A stretch of DNA of 64,000 nucleotides from Sporosarcina psychrophila (GTDB taxonomy: Bacteria > Bacillota > Bacilli > Bacillales_A > Planococcaceae), in the NCBI RefSeq assembly GCF_001590685.1, contig NZ_CP014616.1:4339001-4403000 (forward strand), written 5' to 3'. The translations under genes were made by a program, and so were the position numbers. The notes under the pieces were generated by a model. The model saw nothing but the letters and a program-made list of their open reading frames with translations. It had not been told where the DNA came from and did not search any database. This document shows, piece by piece, positions 8,375 through 16,359 of the stretch; positions within the stretch are counted from its first letter, which is position 1, and each line of letters starts with the position of its first letter.

Positions 8375-8646
8375 GAAGCCACTGAATAAGTTCTTTTTTT
8401 AGTAAGAACTAGTTGATTGTAGTGAAGAGCGGCGACTCCAGCGGGAACAGCGGATAGGAAGAGAAAGTTCACTCTTCCTTGGCTAAAGACCCCGCAGGAA
8501 GAGCCGTTACGAAGAACGGCTTTTGCGAGCAAAAGCGCTAGCGTTGGGAGCACGGGCAAGAATGCCTTAATTTCTGCCCGCGGAGAGCGTCCGCTCGGAA
8601 CGGAAATCAACGGGATGGAAGGAAATTGTACTTTTTCAGTGCCACC
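8375..8646. repeat. Inserted intergenic repeat element (MITE-like, about 270 bp)
   Basis: The element has imperfect terminal inverted repeats (left GCCACTGAATAAGTTC; right strand GGCACTGAAAAAGTAC) and G+C-rich internal hairpins (for example GAGCCGTT...AACGGCTT). It is bounded by the 11-bp direct repeat TGCACCTAAAC. The G+C-rich core resembles a non-coding repeat I recall from intergenic regions of many Bacillales. It codes for nothing and has no transposase, so it would need help in trans to move. Confidence 0.7.
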
Positions 8647-8653
8647 TGCACCT

Positions 8654-8692
8654 AAACAAACATGATTTTCTCAATTAACATGTTTGTTTTAT
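8654..8692 (+). terminator. Terminator of the coat gene, displaced by the insertion
   Basis: AAACAAACATG pairs with CATGTTTGTTT and is followed by a T-rich run. Its 5' arm begins within the right copy of the TGCACCTAAAC duplication, so it was probably directly after the coat gene before the repeat inserted. Confidence 0.75.
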
Positions 8693-8737
8693 TTACTTAG
8701 AGATCTCTTTTCCAAATTTCTGTATTTTTAAAACTCG

Positions 8738-8766
8738 TTGACACTGATTCGTCATCTTGCTATGAT
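8738..8766 (+). promoter_or_regulatory. Sigma-A promoter of argS
   Basis: TTGACA (8738-8743), a 17-bp spacer and TATGAT (8761-8766) make a near-consensus vegetative promoter. Transcription should start at about 8773, just before T-box stem I. Confidence 0.88.
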
Positions 8767-8772
8767 CACATA

Positions 8773-8999
8773 CAATATCATTGATGAAGAGAGTAGCAAT
8801 TATTTCTTTTTCAGCGAACTGGGGATGGTGGAAGCCCGGTGAAGAATACTTGTGAACCGCACTTCGGAGATGCTTTTCCAAGCTTTTTAGGAAAAGCCGG
8901 TGTCTCGCCGTTATGAGGAAGTGGCCCTATACGGGCAATTTGAGTGGTACCGCGGAAGTAAGCTTTCGTCTCATTAATTTGAGATGAGGGCTTTTTTTT
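8773..8999 (+). ncRNA. T-box riboswitch, arginine specifier (CGC)
   Basis: The leader begins with a GAAGAGAGTAGC stem-I start and contains GGATGGTGGAAGCCC-type apical sequence. Its specifier context, GTGAAC followed by CGC (8858-8860) and ACTTCGGAG, matches known T-boxes, where the codon follows GAAC. The T-box sequence TGGTACCGCGG is at 8945-8955. An intrinsic terminator follows at 8961-8999 (13-bp stem with G-U pairs, then eight T). Uncharged arginyl-tRNA with a matching anticodon would stabilise the antiterminator and turn on argS. Specifier and downstream gene agree. Confidence 0.95.
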
Positions 9000-9038
9000 A
9001 CGCTTTTTTAGTTCAATCAACCAAAAGGAGTGTTGAAA

Positions 9039-10703
9039 ATGAAAATGGATGTCTTGCAAGTGCTGCAACAATTTAGTCCGATTCCCTTGGATGAAAACAT
9101 GCTAGAAAAGCCTGTCCATGCACATTTAGGCGATTTGGCATTACCATGCTTCCCATTCGCAAAGGAACTTAGAAAATCGCCTGTTGTCATTGCCAATGAA
9201 ATCGCCCTGGCAATCAATCATCCATTAATTCGTAAAGCAGAAGCCGTTAACGGATATGTGAATATCTTTCTGAACCGTACCGCTATTACCAGTGCCCTAC
9301 TGCAGAAAATTCTAGATCAATCCGTTTCCTATGGTTCATCTAATGAAGGAAATGGTGGGATTGTCACAATCGATTTGTCATCCCCCAACATTGCAAAACC
9401 GTTTTCCATGGGGCATTTGCGCTCCACAGTCATCGGGAATTCGATTGGGCTACTACTTGAAAAGAATGGTTTTAAGACCGTGAAAATCAATTATATCGGC
9501 GATTGGGGCACACAGTTTGGCAAGCTACTGACAGCCTATCGGAAATGGGGCAACGAACAAGAGGTCCAACAAGCGCCAATCCAGACGCTGCTAAAACTGT
9601 ACATCCGTTTCCACGAAGAAGCGGAACAAAATGACTCCCTTAACGACGAAGGCAGAGCGGCATTCAAAGCCCTGGAAGGCGGAGATGTAGAAGCGCTGGC
9701 ATTATGGAAGTGGTTCAAAACGGAATCCCTCAAGGAATTTCAACGCATTTATGATTTACTCGGTATCGCCTTTGATTCCTATAACGGCGAGGCCTACTAT
9801 AATGACAAGATGGAACCCATCGTTAAAGATTTGGCGAATAAAGGACTTTTAAAAGAATCGAATGGTGCACTCGTCGTTGAACTGGGTGAGGATATGCCGC
9901 CTTGTTTGATTATGAAGTCAGATGGCGCGACGTTATACGCCACACGCGATTTAACCACTGCAATCGATAGAAAAGAAACGTATGATTTCGTGAAATCTCT
10001 CTATGTCGTTGGAAATGAACAAAGTCTCCACTTCACACAATTCAAGAAAGTACTCGGTAAAATGGGCTACGAGTGGGCAGACGATATCCAGCACATTCCT
10101 TTCGGTCTCATATTAAAAGCCGGAAAAAAGATGTCCACCCGCAAAGGGAAAATTGTTTTGCTAGAACAAGTTTTGAATGAGGCGATTTCACTTGCACAGT
10201 CGACAATTGAAACGAAGAATCCAAACTTAGCGAATAAAGCGCAAGTCGCTGAAGAAGTTGGCGTCGGTGCCATCATTTTCGGTGACCTGAAACAACATCG
10301 CAAACACGATATCGAATTTAACTTAGAAACAATGCTCCAGACAGAAGGTGAAACCGGTCCCTACGTCCAATATGCTTTCGCACGGGCCAAATCAGTGTTA
10401 AGAAAAGCTGGCGACATACAGCCCTATAGCGTGGGTGACGTCAATGATTTCGAATGGGAAATCATTCGAGCATTGGAGCAATTCCCACAAACAGTCAAGC
10501 GCGCTGCGAATGATTTAGACCCTTCCATCATCGCAAAATATGCAATCGATCTCGCTCAAACTTTTAGCTCGTTTTACGGCAATGTCAAAGTGCTCTCAGA
10601 TACAGACCATCTACCGTACAGAATTGCGCTGATCACGAGTACCGCGATTGTCTTGAAAGAGGTGTTACGTTTGTTAGGCATGAAGGCACCCGAGGAGATG
10701 TGA
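9039..10703 (+). CDS. argS: Arginyl-tRNA synthetase (T-box-controlled type)
   Basis: The enzyme charges tRNA-Arg with arginine in the cytoplasm. The class I HIGH-equivalent is in SSPNIAKPFSMGHLRST near residue 120 and the KMSKS-equivalent is GKKMSTRKGK near residue 365. An Arg-tRNA N-terminal domain leads and a DALR anticodon-binding domain with PYVQYAFARA closes the protein. The frame could open at GTG 9030, but that codon overlaps the AAAGGAG binding site; ATG 9039 lies eight bases after it and is the start (about 554 residues). The sequence resembles the second, T-box-regulated ArgS of the Bacillus cereus group more than the housekeeping form I recall, so another argS may exist elsewhere in this genome. 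Confidence 0.95.
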   Translation: MKMDVLQVLQQFSPIPLDENMLEKPVHAHLGDLALPCFPFAKELRKSPVVIANEIALAINHPLIRKAEAVNGYVNIFLNRTAITSALLQKILDQSVSYGSSNEGNGGIVTIDLSSPNIAKPFSMGHLRSTVIGNSIGLLLEKNGFKTVKINYIGDWGTQFGKLLTAYRKWGNEQEVQQAPIQTLLKLYIRFHEEAEQNDSLNDEGRAAFKALEGGDVEALALWKWFKTESLKEFQRIYDLLGIAFDSYNGEAYYNDKMEPIVKDLANKGLLKESNGALVVELGEDMPPCLIMKSDGATLYATRDLTTAIDRKETYDFVKSLYVVGNEQSLHFTQFKKVLGKMGYEWADDIQHIPFGLILKAGKKMSTRKGKIVLLEQVLNEAISLAQSTIETKNPNLANKAQVAEEVGVGAIIFGDLKQHRKHDIEFNLETMLQTEGETGPYVQYAFARAKSVLRKAGDIQPYSVGDVNDFEWEIIRALEQFPQTVKRAANDLDPSIIAKYAIDLAQTFSSFYGNVKVLSDTDHLPYRIALITSTAIVLKEVLRLLGMKAPEEM

Positions 10704-10756
10704 TCGGAAATAAATCATACCGAAGTCAACAGGTCTGTTCAGCGGTAAAAAAACAG

Positions 10757-10810
10757 AAAAAAAGCGCTAGTGAAAACGCCAAACATTTACGTTTGGTATT
10801 TCACTAGCGC
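10757..10810 (-). terminator. Large hairpin terminator between argS and the convergent membrane gene
   Basis: GCGCTAGTGAAA pairs with TTTCACTAGCGC around an inner CCAAAC/GTTTGG stem. The T run is on the minus strand, so it terminates the gene at 10872-11189. It may also stop argS transcripts. Confidence 0.85.
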
Positions 10811-10871
10811 GATCCATTAAATTCTCTTGTTGATTACTTGTTCTTTGTTCAACTAACTATCATTAGTTGAG

Positions 10872-11189
10872 CTAGAATGGATTTTCTCCTTTATTAAAAG
10901 GAATAAAGACGACATAAGCCGAGACAATAAAAAGTACCCAAAAAACCTTGGATTTCATACGTTTTTTAAACAATTGGTTATTTTCATTTGTAAATAGTAC
11001 ACGGATTGTTGTATAGAAAAAATACAAAAGATACGACAACCCGAACCAATTAACCCATACGTTCCCCATAAAACTAATCCCGAAATCTTCATAAATTACT
11101 CCTAATACATTTTCAGTTAGGATGAAACCAATAGCCAAATAAATTAACACTTTAAAAAATGTAATAGCATCCCTTTTCAAAGCTGACAA
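10872..11189 (-). CDS. Small hypothetical membrane protein, three helices
   Basis: The 105-residue product has predicted membrane segments at about residues 12-30, 45-65 and 83-100, with a basic loop (KKRMKSK) before the last. Start is TTG 11187-11189, seven bases after AAGGAGG. I do not recognise the family. It is monocistronic, ends at a strong terminator shared with the argS side, and is followed upstream by a repeat-bearing intergenic region. Confidence 0.65.
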   Translation of the reverse strand: MSALKRDAITFFKVLIYLAIGFILTENVLGVIYEDFGISFMGNVWVNWFGLSYLLYFFYTTIRVLFTNENNQLFKKRMKSKVFWVLFIVSAYVVFIPFNKGENPF

Positions 11190-11365
11190 TTTTATTCCTC
11201 CTTACTCATCTATTATATTAGGCCAAAATACGAATCTCTTTTCCAACTCTTTTTCTCCTATTGTTCAAAAACTTATTTGGTATATTTTTTGTAGCAGAGT
11301 ATCTGTTTTTTTGAACTCTAAGTATTTCTACCCTATCAAACCTCTCCTACTTCTTAATCCAATCT

Positions 11366-11526
11366 TATATATGTTGAACTAATGATTCTATATAATCTCC
11401 ATCGAAGGTGCCTCATAGGGTTAGCCGAAGCAATAAGACTGACAGCGGTTTTCTGTTTGGCTTATTGCGGGAGGCATCCTCAAGTGCCAAGCGTTGTTGA
11501 GAGGATTCTCTATGTCAACATTTATA
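11366..11526 (-). repeat. Dispersed hairpin repeat, copy 1 (161 bp, full length)
   Basis: The ends are TATATATGTTGA (11366-11377) and TCAACATTTATA (11515-11526), an imperfect terminal inverted repeat. Read on the minus strand, it carries the family core (AACGCTTGG..GAGGATGCCTCCCGC). The internal hairpin pairs GCAATAAG (11430-11437) with CTTATTGC (11461-11468). Outer 29 bases (TGTTGAACTAATGATTC...) are identical to copy 2. The rest of 11190-11633 shows nothing else. Confidence 0.75.
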
Positions 11527-11649
11527 GTCATTGGAACGTATCACTAACCACAAAGTATACCATTTTCCCCCAACACAAACCTGTACAAAATTAAAAAACC
11601 ACCTGAGTAGACTGACATAGCGATATGTGACACATATAAAACACCTTTA

Positions 11650-12512
11650 TTAGGCTGCCATGACACCATACTTTATGGGTGTTAGGTAGCCTAATTTTTC
11701 TTGGATACGTTCTTCATTATAATAATTTAAATAGGTAATTACCCGCTCAGTTACGTCTTGATTACGTAATGAATTAAATTTAACATATTGAAATTCCTCA
11801 GACTTCAAGTTCGAATGAAAAGATTCAATCACCGCATTATCCCAATAGTTTCCTCTACGCGACATACTGCTGGCGAGGTCGTTATCCTTAATGCAGGCCT
11901 GGTATGCATATGACGTGTAGACACTTCCTTGATCTGAATGCACAATCACGCCTTCGGGGTGATTACGGACAGCCAGCACCTCCTTTAACGTGTCAATCAC
12001 GAGCGGGGTTTGTTGATGATCGTATAATTTTTAAGCGACAATCTCGTTCTTGAATAGATCCATAATAGTCGAAAGATATTTTGTAGTACTGCCATATTGG
12101 ATATATGTGATGTCTGTCACCCACTTCTTGTTCGGTTTACTAGCCTTGAAATCGCGGTTAAGAAGATTAGAGGTAATTATGATACTTTCACCTTGGGATT
12201 TCCACTTCCGTTTTGGCTTGATACGGCACTGTAAGTTATGCTTTTGTATGAGGTTCTGAACTGTATTGCGATTCAATTCTATATTATATTTCTGCTTCAA
12301 TATAGCCTTTATTTTTCGATGACCATTCCGATACCTAGTGCTTTTACACAGTTCCATAATGGATTCCTCTTCTACTGAAAGCGGCTTATTGATAGCTTGA
12401 AGACACCATCTATAATAGTTCGCCCGTGGTACTCCTAACGCGGACAAAATGGCTGTAATCGTGTACTTCTTTTTAAGTTTCTCTACACTCTGTAGAACTA
12501 TTTCTTTTTTAA
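11650..12512 (-). pseudogene. IS3-family transposase OrfB, interrupted by an in-frame stop
   Basis: The DDE integrase domain is intact on both sides of one TAA at 12031-12033. Upstream are the HTH-like segment (GVPRANYYRW), the HTH_21 domain and the first catalytic Asp (WVTDITYIQY). After the stop the same frame continues with KLYDHQQTPLVIDTLKEV, the second Asp (IVHSDQGSVY) and the catalytic Glu (GNYWDNAVIESFHSNLKSE). A single base change therefore separates the first catalytic residue from the other two. Expression would normally come from a -1 frameshift at the end of orfA. The nonsense codon makes the transposase nonfunctional unless read through. Confidence 0.85.
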
Positions 12513-12815
12513 CTCCCTTTCGATCTCCATGTACTTTTTCAAGATTTCGTTCTCCATCTTCAAATGAGATAATTGATGTTCCCGCTTGTCGTCTTCACTG
12601 GCTAACTCGGGACCGTGACCAAATGTATATTGTTTACCGATTGGCTGATCAAATCGATAAATTTCTTTCGCACGGTACCATTTCATCCAAGTTTCAACCT
12701 GTGATTTATTTTTGATTCCGTGTTTTTCCATAATTTCATTAGTTGTCAATTCACCACTTAGTTTATCTTTAACAACTGCCCATTTAACTTCGCTTGAATA
12801 TACGTTTTTACCCAT
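12498..12815 (-). CDS. IS3-family transposase OrfA (DNA-binding part)
   Basis: About 105 residues with an N-terminal helix-turn-helix (VKWAVVKDKLSGELTTNEIMEKHGI), a Trp-rich WMKWYRAK segment and a C-terminal leucine-zipper-like coiled coil (HLKMENEILKKYMEIERELKKK), as usual for IS3/IS150 OrfA. The ATG at 12813-12815 follows AGGTG by seven bases; the frame's upstream Met at 12842 is less well supported. The last codons contain the A6G frameshift site leading into orfB. Confidence 0.8.
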   Translation of the reverse strand: MGKNVYSSEVKWAVVKDKLSGELTTNEIMEKHGIKNKSQVETWMKWYRAKEIYRFDQPIGKQYTFGHGPELASEDDKREHQLSHLKMENEILKKYMEIERELKKK

Positions 12816-12952
12816 GCAAAAACACCTCCGATGTAAGTACATTTTACAAATGTACCACTCCGAAGGTGTTTTATATTATCTCAATAATTTAGGCTAGTCC
12901 AGTTCAGATATATGGATAGGTCGCTTTTTAACAAATCATCTTGACTTTGATT

Positions 12953-13537
12953 TCAGCTTAAAGGTTCATCGTGAACAGTATCAAAAATACCCTTATAACC
13001 CATTTTTATATAATCAATATTCTTAGGGTCTTTAGAAAGGATATTGATTACGTCTCCGCTCGCTCCGAAATGGATCAGATACTTACTCGTAACAATAATA
13101 AATAAAGCATTGAAAGCACAAGTGTTTTTATTGAGAAGTACATCTATTGTATATAAGATTGCCTCACTTACTGGTACATCTTTTATTGATGCAATCTTAC
13201 CAAACCCATCGTCAAGATCAAACTCTTCACTTGTTAGTTTATATTCTTTCCAATTAACTAAACATATACGCTTTGATAAGTTTTTAGCAATATATTTCTT
13301 TCTCCTATTGTATTCTAGGGAAATGAATAGATCGATAGTTGGCTCACCCAACGTGAGGTCTTTAATAAACTTTTGAATACCTTTTACTCGAACTTCACTA
13401 AAATAATCCGTTGAGAATCTAACACGATTCTCCATGGGTGCATCAAAATACATAGAAGAACTCCACGGTTCAGTTAGGAGAACCCCGGACTTAGTATTAA
13501 TGGATTTAGTCGGCGACCCTGTCGAGTTTCGTATCAT
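12953..13537 (-). CDS. Putative immunity protein for the adjacent toxin
   Basis: The 194-residue protein has no signal peptide or clear membrane segment beyond a hydrophobic stretch (FNALFIIVTSKYLIHFGA) and no motif I recognise. The start ATG 13535-13537 lies eight bases after AGAAGGAG; a longer frame to 13588 lacks such a site. It overlaps the 3' end of the toxin gene by 32 bases and follows it in the same transcript, the standard arrangement for toxin and immunity genes. The function is inferred from that coupling only. Codon use and A+T richness differ from flanking housekeeping genes, consistent with acquisition. Confidence 0.5.
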   Translation of the reverse strand: MIRNSTGSPTKSINTKSGVLLTEPWSSSMYFDAPMENRVRFSTDYFSEVRVKGIQKFIKDLTLGEPTIDLFISLEYNRRKKYIAKNLSKRICLVNWKEYKLTSEEFDLDDGFGKIASIKDVPVSEAILYTIDVLLNKNTCAFNALFIIVTSKYLIHFGASGDVINILSKDPKNIDYIKMGYKGIFDTVHDEPLS

Positions 13538-14171
13538 ACGTACCACTCCTTCTATCTTTTGAACAGAGATTTTGCGGCGAAGTGCCACCTTTCCAAGCAG
13601 CCTTACCGCTATGATTATCTATATCACGAGATATAAAACCAGGCCCTTTTGTGGATTTTTTCACCTTATCAAAAATCGCGGCTTTACCACATTTCTCACT
13701 AATTTTTTTATAACCAAGTTTTTTTGCAGCTGCTTCTGCTTCCTTATCTGTCTTGTATACAGGATCATTTTTAGAAAAAAGTAAATTTATGATATTCTTT
13801 GCAACTGAAGTAGTGGCTTCCCACATCACATCTCCAATAATAACAGCACCTGTTATAAGTACCATAACTGTTCCAATACCCGGGATGACATATTTACCAG
13901 CCGCTATGGTTCCTCCATAAACAGTATATATATCATCTCCTTGATAATCTTCTGATAAAACTCCTTCATCGGATGACTCTAACTCTTTTATTATTTCGAG
14001 TACTTTCAAATCATACTCAGTAAGCTCACTTTGTGGGCTCTCTTCCAGTCGGTTAAGATCGGTGGAAGTTAGAACCTCTCTTTCTTTTGCACTTGCTAAA
14101 GGAACCAAAATAGTGGTGCTGAATAAAACTAAAAGACTTAATAACGTAATAACTTTTTTCATCTTTTCCAC
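13506..14171 (-). CDS. Small secreted toxin with Ntox21-like C-terminal domain
   Basis: A 221-residue protein with a Sec signal peptide (KKVITLLSLLVLFSTTILV, cleavage likely after ASA near residue 28), an acidic helical region (30-80) and a glycine-rich hydrophobic segment (about 85-116, GKYVIPGIGTVMVLITGAVI). The C-terminal module (145-221) contains AKKLGYKKISEK, FISRDIDNHSG, AWKGG, L.SKDRRSGTYD and LDRVAD. From memory this matches the polymorphic-toxin C-terminal domain called Ntox21, an RNase-type fold in contact-dependent toxins. The hydrophobic stretch could serve membrane association or self-translocation. Start is GTG 14171, nine bases after GGAGG, four codons before an ATG. A putative immunity gene overlaps its end. 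Confidence 0.6.
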   Translation of the reverse strand: MEKMKKVITLLSLLVLFSTTILVPLASAKEREVLTSTDLNRLEESPQSELTEYDLKVLEIIKELESSDEGVLSEDYQGDDIYTVYGGTIAAGKYVIPGIGTVMVLITGAVIIGDVMWEATTSVAKNIINLLFSKNDPVYKTDKEAEAAAKKLGYKKISEKCGKAAIFDKVKKSTKGPGFISRDIDNHSGKAAWKGGTSPQNLCSKDRRSGTYDTKLDRVAD

Positions 14172-14686
14172 TCATAACTACCTCCAAATATTTACATTAA
14201 AGCCAAAATCAATTATTACACACAGGATTAACTAAATACAGGTTATTATGTATCATTTTACCAATTTAAATGTATATTTTTCTTCTATTTTGTTGCAGAA
14301 AGAGAACAAGACGTGGCAATTATCAACGGGAAATGTCGCAACTCTACTGGCAGACTTCCACGTAGAGAAAGAAATCGTTCGAAAAGAAACCGAATTGGCT
14401 ATACTCGAATTTTATTTGGGGGAAATCCAACAGGGGTTGCAGTCTCCTATTCACCCTCGTTTCATTAAACAATACAGAATAGGTTAACATAATGCCTGTT
14501 CACGGAAGTAGTTAACTTCTTTACGCAATAAGAATTCTCGGAAGTTGATCATACGCCATAACCCCTTATAAACCCTCATTTCATCTCCAACGGTCCTTTG
14601 TTTTCTGTATGCATCAAATATACATTGTTGAGTTAACGGGCTTTCTGGTGAACGTCAGGCCTGTCTACCTGAATAATTATGCAGAT
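14172..14686. other. Gene-poor stretch between toxin and plasmid-like gene
   Basis: About 500 bases. A plus-strand frame of 79 codons (14248-14487) has no ribosome binding site and no recognisable domain; I do not call it. No terminator or repeat of note was found. It probably contains the toxin promoter near 14200 and decayed sequence. Confidence 0.4.
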
Positions 14687-15205
14687 TTACCTCAATGAGG
14701 GGCATTCGAATTTATCCATAAAATCAACCAACGCTAAATTTAAAATGTCCGATTTATTGAGGTGTTCCGCTTCGCAAAACACATCAAAGCGCTCCCCAAT
14801 AGTTTGATCAATCACAATGGTCTTTCGCGTTCTCTCTTCTTGTGGAAGTTGTTTAATACGTTCATGAAGCGTTGGCTCCCTTTTAATTACTGGAGCTGAT
14901 TCTTGCCATGATTTTAACATCTCTTTGATGGCTCGCATTTCGTCATCGGTGAATTGCCGATGAATAGCATGTGAATCTGTTGTAACTGTCTTGGGAACCG
15001 GTTGTGAATGAGGTTTCTTGGCCGATGATTTGGATTTCACAAAGTCGAAAATGCTTTGATCAAGTGGTTCATCGCTGTCGCCAACGAAGGTCCACCCCCT
15101 CGGAGTTGCACTACTGTATTTATAGTCTGCTGTATTCAATGCGCTCGCAAGAGGATCCTTTCTAATGCCATCGATTTGCTTAGCTACATCCGTATGTACG
15201 TCCAT
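14687..15205 (-). CDS. Plasmid-like protein with C-terminal ribbon-helix-helix segment
   Basis: The 172-residue product is hydrophilic with a low-complexity middle (Ser/Lys/Pro, residues 55-90). The C-terminal piece RKTIVIDQTIGERFDVFCEAEHLNKSDILNLALVDFM has the beta-strand plus two-helix pattern of ribbon-helix-helix DNA-binding proteins, as in plasmid partition or copy-control proteins. There is no recognisable ribosome binding site before the ATG at 15205. It is flanked by the toxin island on one side and 800 bases of empty sequence on the other, suggesting a remnant of an integrated plasmid or mobile element. Function is unknown. Confidence 0.45.
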   Translation of the reverse strand: MDVHTDVAKQIDGIRKDPLASALNTADYKYSSATPRGWTFVGDSDEPLDQSIFDFVKSKSSAKKPHSQPVPKTVTTDSHAIHRQFTDDEMRAIKEMLKSWQESAPVIKREPTLHERIKQLPQEERTRKTIVIDQTIGERFDVFCEAEHLNKSDILNLALVDFMDKFECPSLR

Positions 15206-15639
15206 ATAAAATCATTCGCTAGACCAACCATTAGCGCATCCATAAACATAGTGATACCTCACTTTCTCATTAAGATTTTTATTATTCTCTACCCCAAAAC
15301 AGAAATAATCCACCTTACTTTGTTCGCTAACCATTAGCCTTTCGCGACAAGCACCTAAACAAACGTGAGTAATAAAATAAACATTTCGCTTTGAAAAAGT
15401 GAAAAATTAAAATTCGGAAACCTCTGTCTGATACTTCTTTTATCGACAGGCGGATTTTATATTTCTCACATACCTTCTATTTTTAATATCCGAAAAAAGT
15501 AAAATTGCATCTTAAAGATGGAGGGAATATCAAAATAAAAAGAATTCTTGTATTATTTAAGCCTTGTTGGGAATCCTTGTACTTTCACCTCACAAATTTC
15601 ATATTTTTGTAAATAATAACACAATTTCCAATCGCTAGT

Positions 15640-15676
15640 AAAAACACCGGATTCCTAATTGGAATCCGGTGTTTTT
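15640..15676. terminator. Perfect 16-bp hairpin terminator
   Basis: AAAAACACCGGATTCC pairs fully with GGAATCCGGTGTTTTT across TAATT, with A and T runs on both sides. No obvious gene precedes it on either strand within 300 bases. Confidence 0.8.
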
Positions 15677-15869
15677 ATAGTCTGATGCTTTCCTATTCTG
15701 CTAATTCAAGGAATTTCAAATAACTAATCCGTTTACACTTGATTGTCGCCATCTTGTTCGACTAACTTTCCAATGCAATGTTTACTACTTTTTCCGTATA
15801 TAGTTGATACAGTGATACCGAAGATAACGATATCGATGCCGTTTTCAAAATAGAAACCCAATACTCATA

Positions 15870-15918
15870 CTTTAACCTTTAACCTTTAACCTTTAACCTT
15901 TAACCTTTAACCTTTAAC
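15870..15918. repeat. Tandem heptamer repeat (CTTTAAC) x 7
   Basis: Seven exact head-to-tail copies of CTTTAAC, about 85 bases beyond the stop codon of the minus-strand yxeA-like gene. Simple 7-mer tandems can expand or contract by slippage. No gene start is near enough for obvious phase variation. Confidence 0.9.
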
Positions 15919-16002
15919 GCGATTATCAAAGTTGCTATAGCAATTATCTGTATAATATTCATGATTTAATAAATATTAATCACCTAAGAATTCATCTTTC
16001 AT

Positions 16003-16359
16003 TCAATTCAACATGTCCTTTGCCTTTGCGGGAATCTCTTCCTTTTTCACTTCTTGATAGGAAGTTACTCCCTTTCCTTTCTTTATAAACAACTCCAAAT
16101 ATGCATCTTTACGCAATTCATGATCACCTGTAAACGTAAACTCTTTTTCATTTCCTTTTTTATCAAATGCAGGCAGTGTGTATTCGTATCGAACATATAG
16201 CTCTCCGCTAGGTGATTTGTCCTCGAGTTTAGTACTACTTTCCGTGATTTGAACATAATAACTTTCTGCGCCTAATCGATTGAAGCCCACTGATCTCAAG
16301 GCTATTAGGAAACCAGTGATAACAACTATGATTGCAATTGCTGCGAATACTTTCTTCAT
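16003..16359 (-). CDS. YxeA-like protein (DUF1093)
   Basis: A 118-residue protein with an N-terminal membrane anchor or uncleaved signal (residues 4-24) and an extracytoplasmic beta-rich domain containing SYYVQI, YEYTLPAFDKKGNEKEFTF and the DAYLELFIKKGKGVTSYQEV block typical of YxeA/DUF1093. In Bacillus subtilis yxeA follows the yxdJKLM peptide-response genes, and the same relation is preserved here with two extra genes in between. Its ATG overlaps the upstream stop (ATGA) and its AAAGGAG lies within that gene, so the two are translationally coupled. Function of the family is not established. Confidence 0.8.
   Translation of the reverse strand: MKKVFAAIAIIVVITGFLIALRSVGFNRLGAESYYVQITESSTKLEDKSPSGELYVRYEYTLPAFDKKGNEKEFTFTGDHELRKDAYLELFIKKGKGVTSYQEVKKEEIPAKAKDMLN

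Larger units (their letters stand above)
11634..12876 (-). mobile_element. IS3-family insertion sequence (IS150-like), inactivated
   Basis: Imperfect inverted ends share the 14-mer ATATAAAACACCTT (11634-11647 and the complement of 12863-12876). Inside are orfA and orfB on the minus strand, overlapping at an A6G slippery site (minus strand AAAAAAG at 12504-12510), as expected for programmed -1 frameshifting in this family. orfB is interrupted by a nonsense codon. Target duplication could not be confirmed by eye. Confidence 0.85.
15206..16002. other. 800-bp region without genes
   Basis: It contains GCACCTAAACAAACGTGA near 15350, similar to the site at 8649 where a repeat inserted; a strong hairpin terminator at 15640-15676; and a seven-copy tandem heptamer at 15870-15918. 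No coding frame with a ribosome binding site is visible. Confidence 0.55.

Noticed and set aside
8284..8610. 108-codon minus-strand frame over the inserted repeat
   Set aside because: It spans the G+C-rich non-coding element and the end of the coat gene on the opposite strand; no start site.
14248..14487. Plus-strand open frame of 79 codons upstream of the toxin gene
   Set aside because: No ribosome binding site, no recognisable motif, and protein-unlike composition; treated as chance frame.
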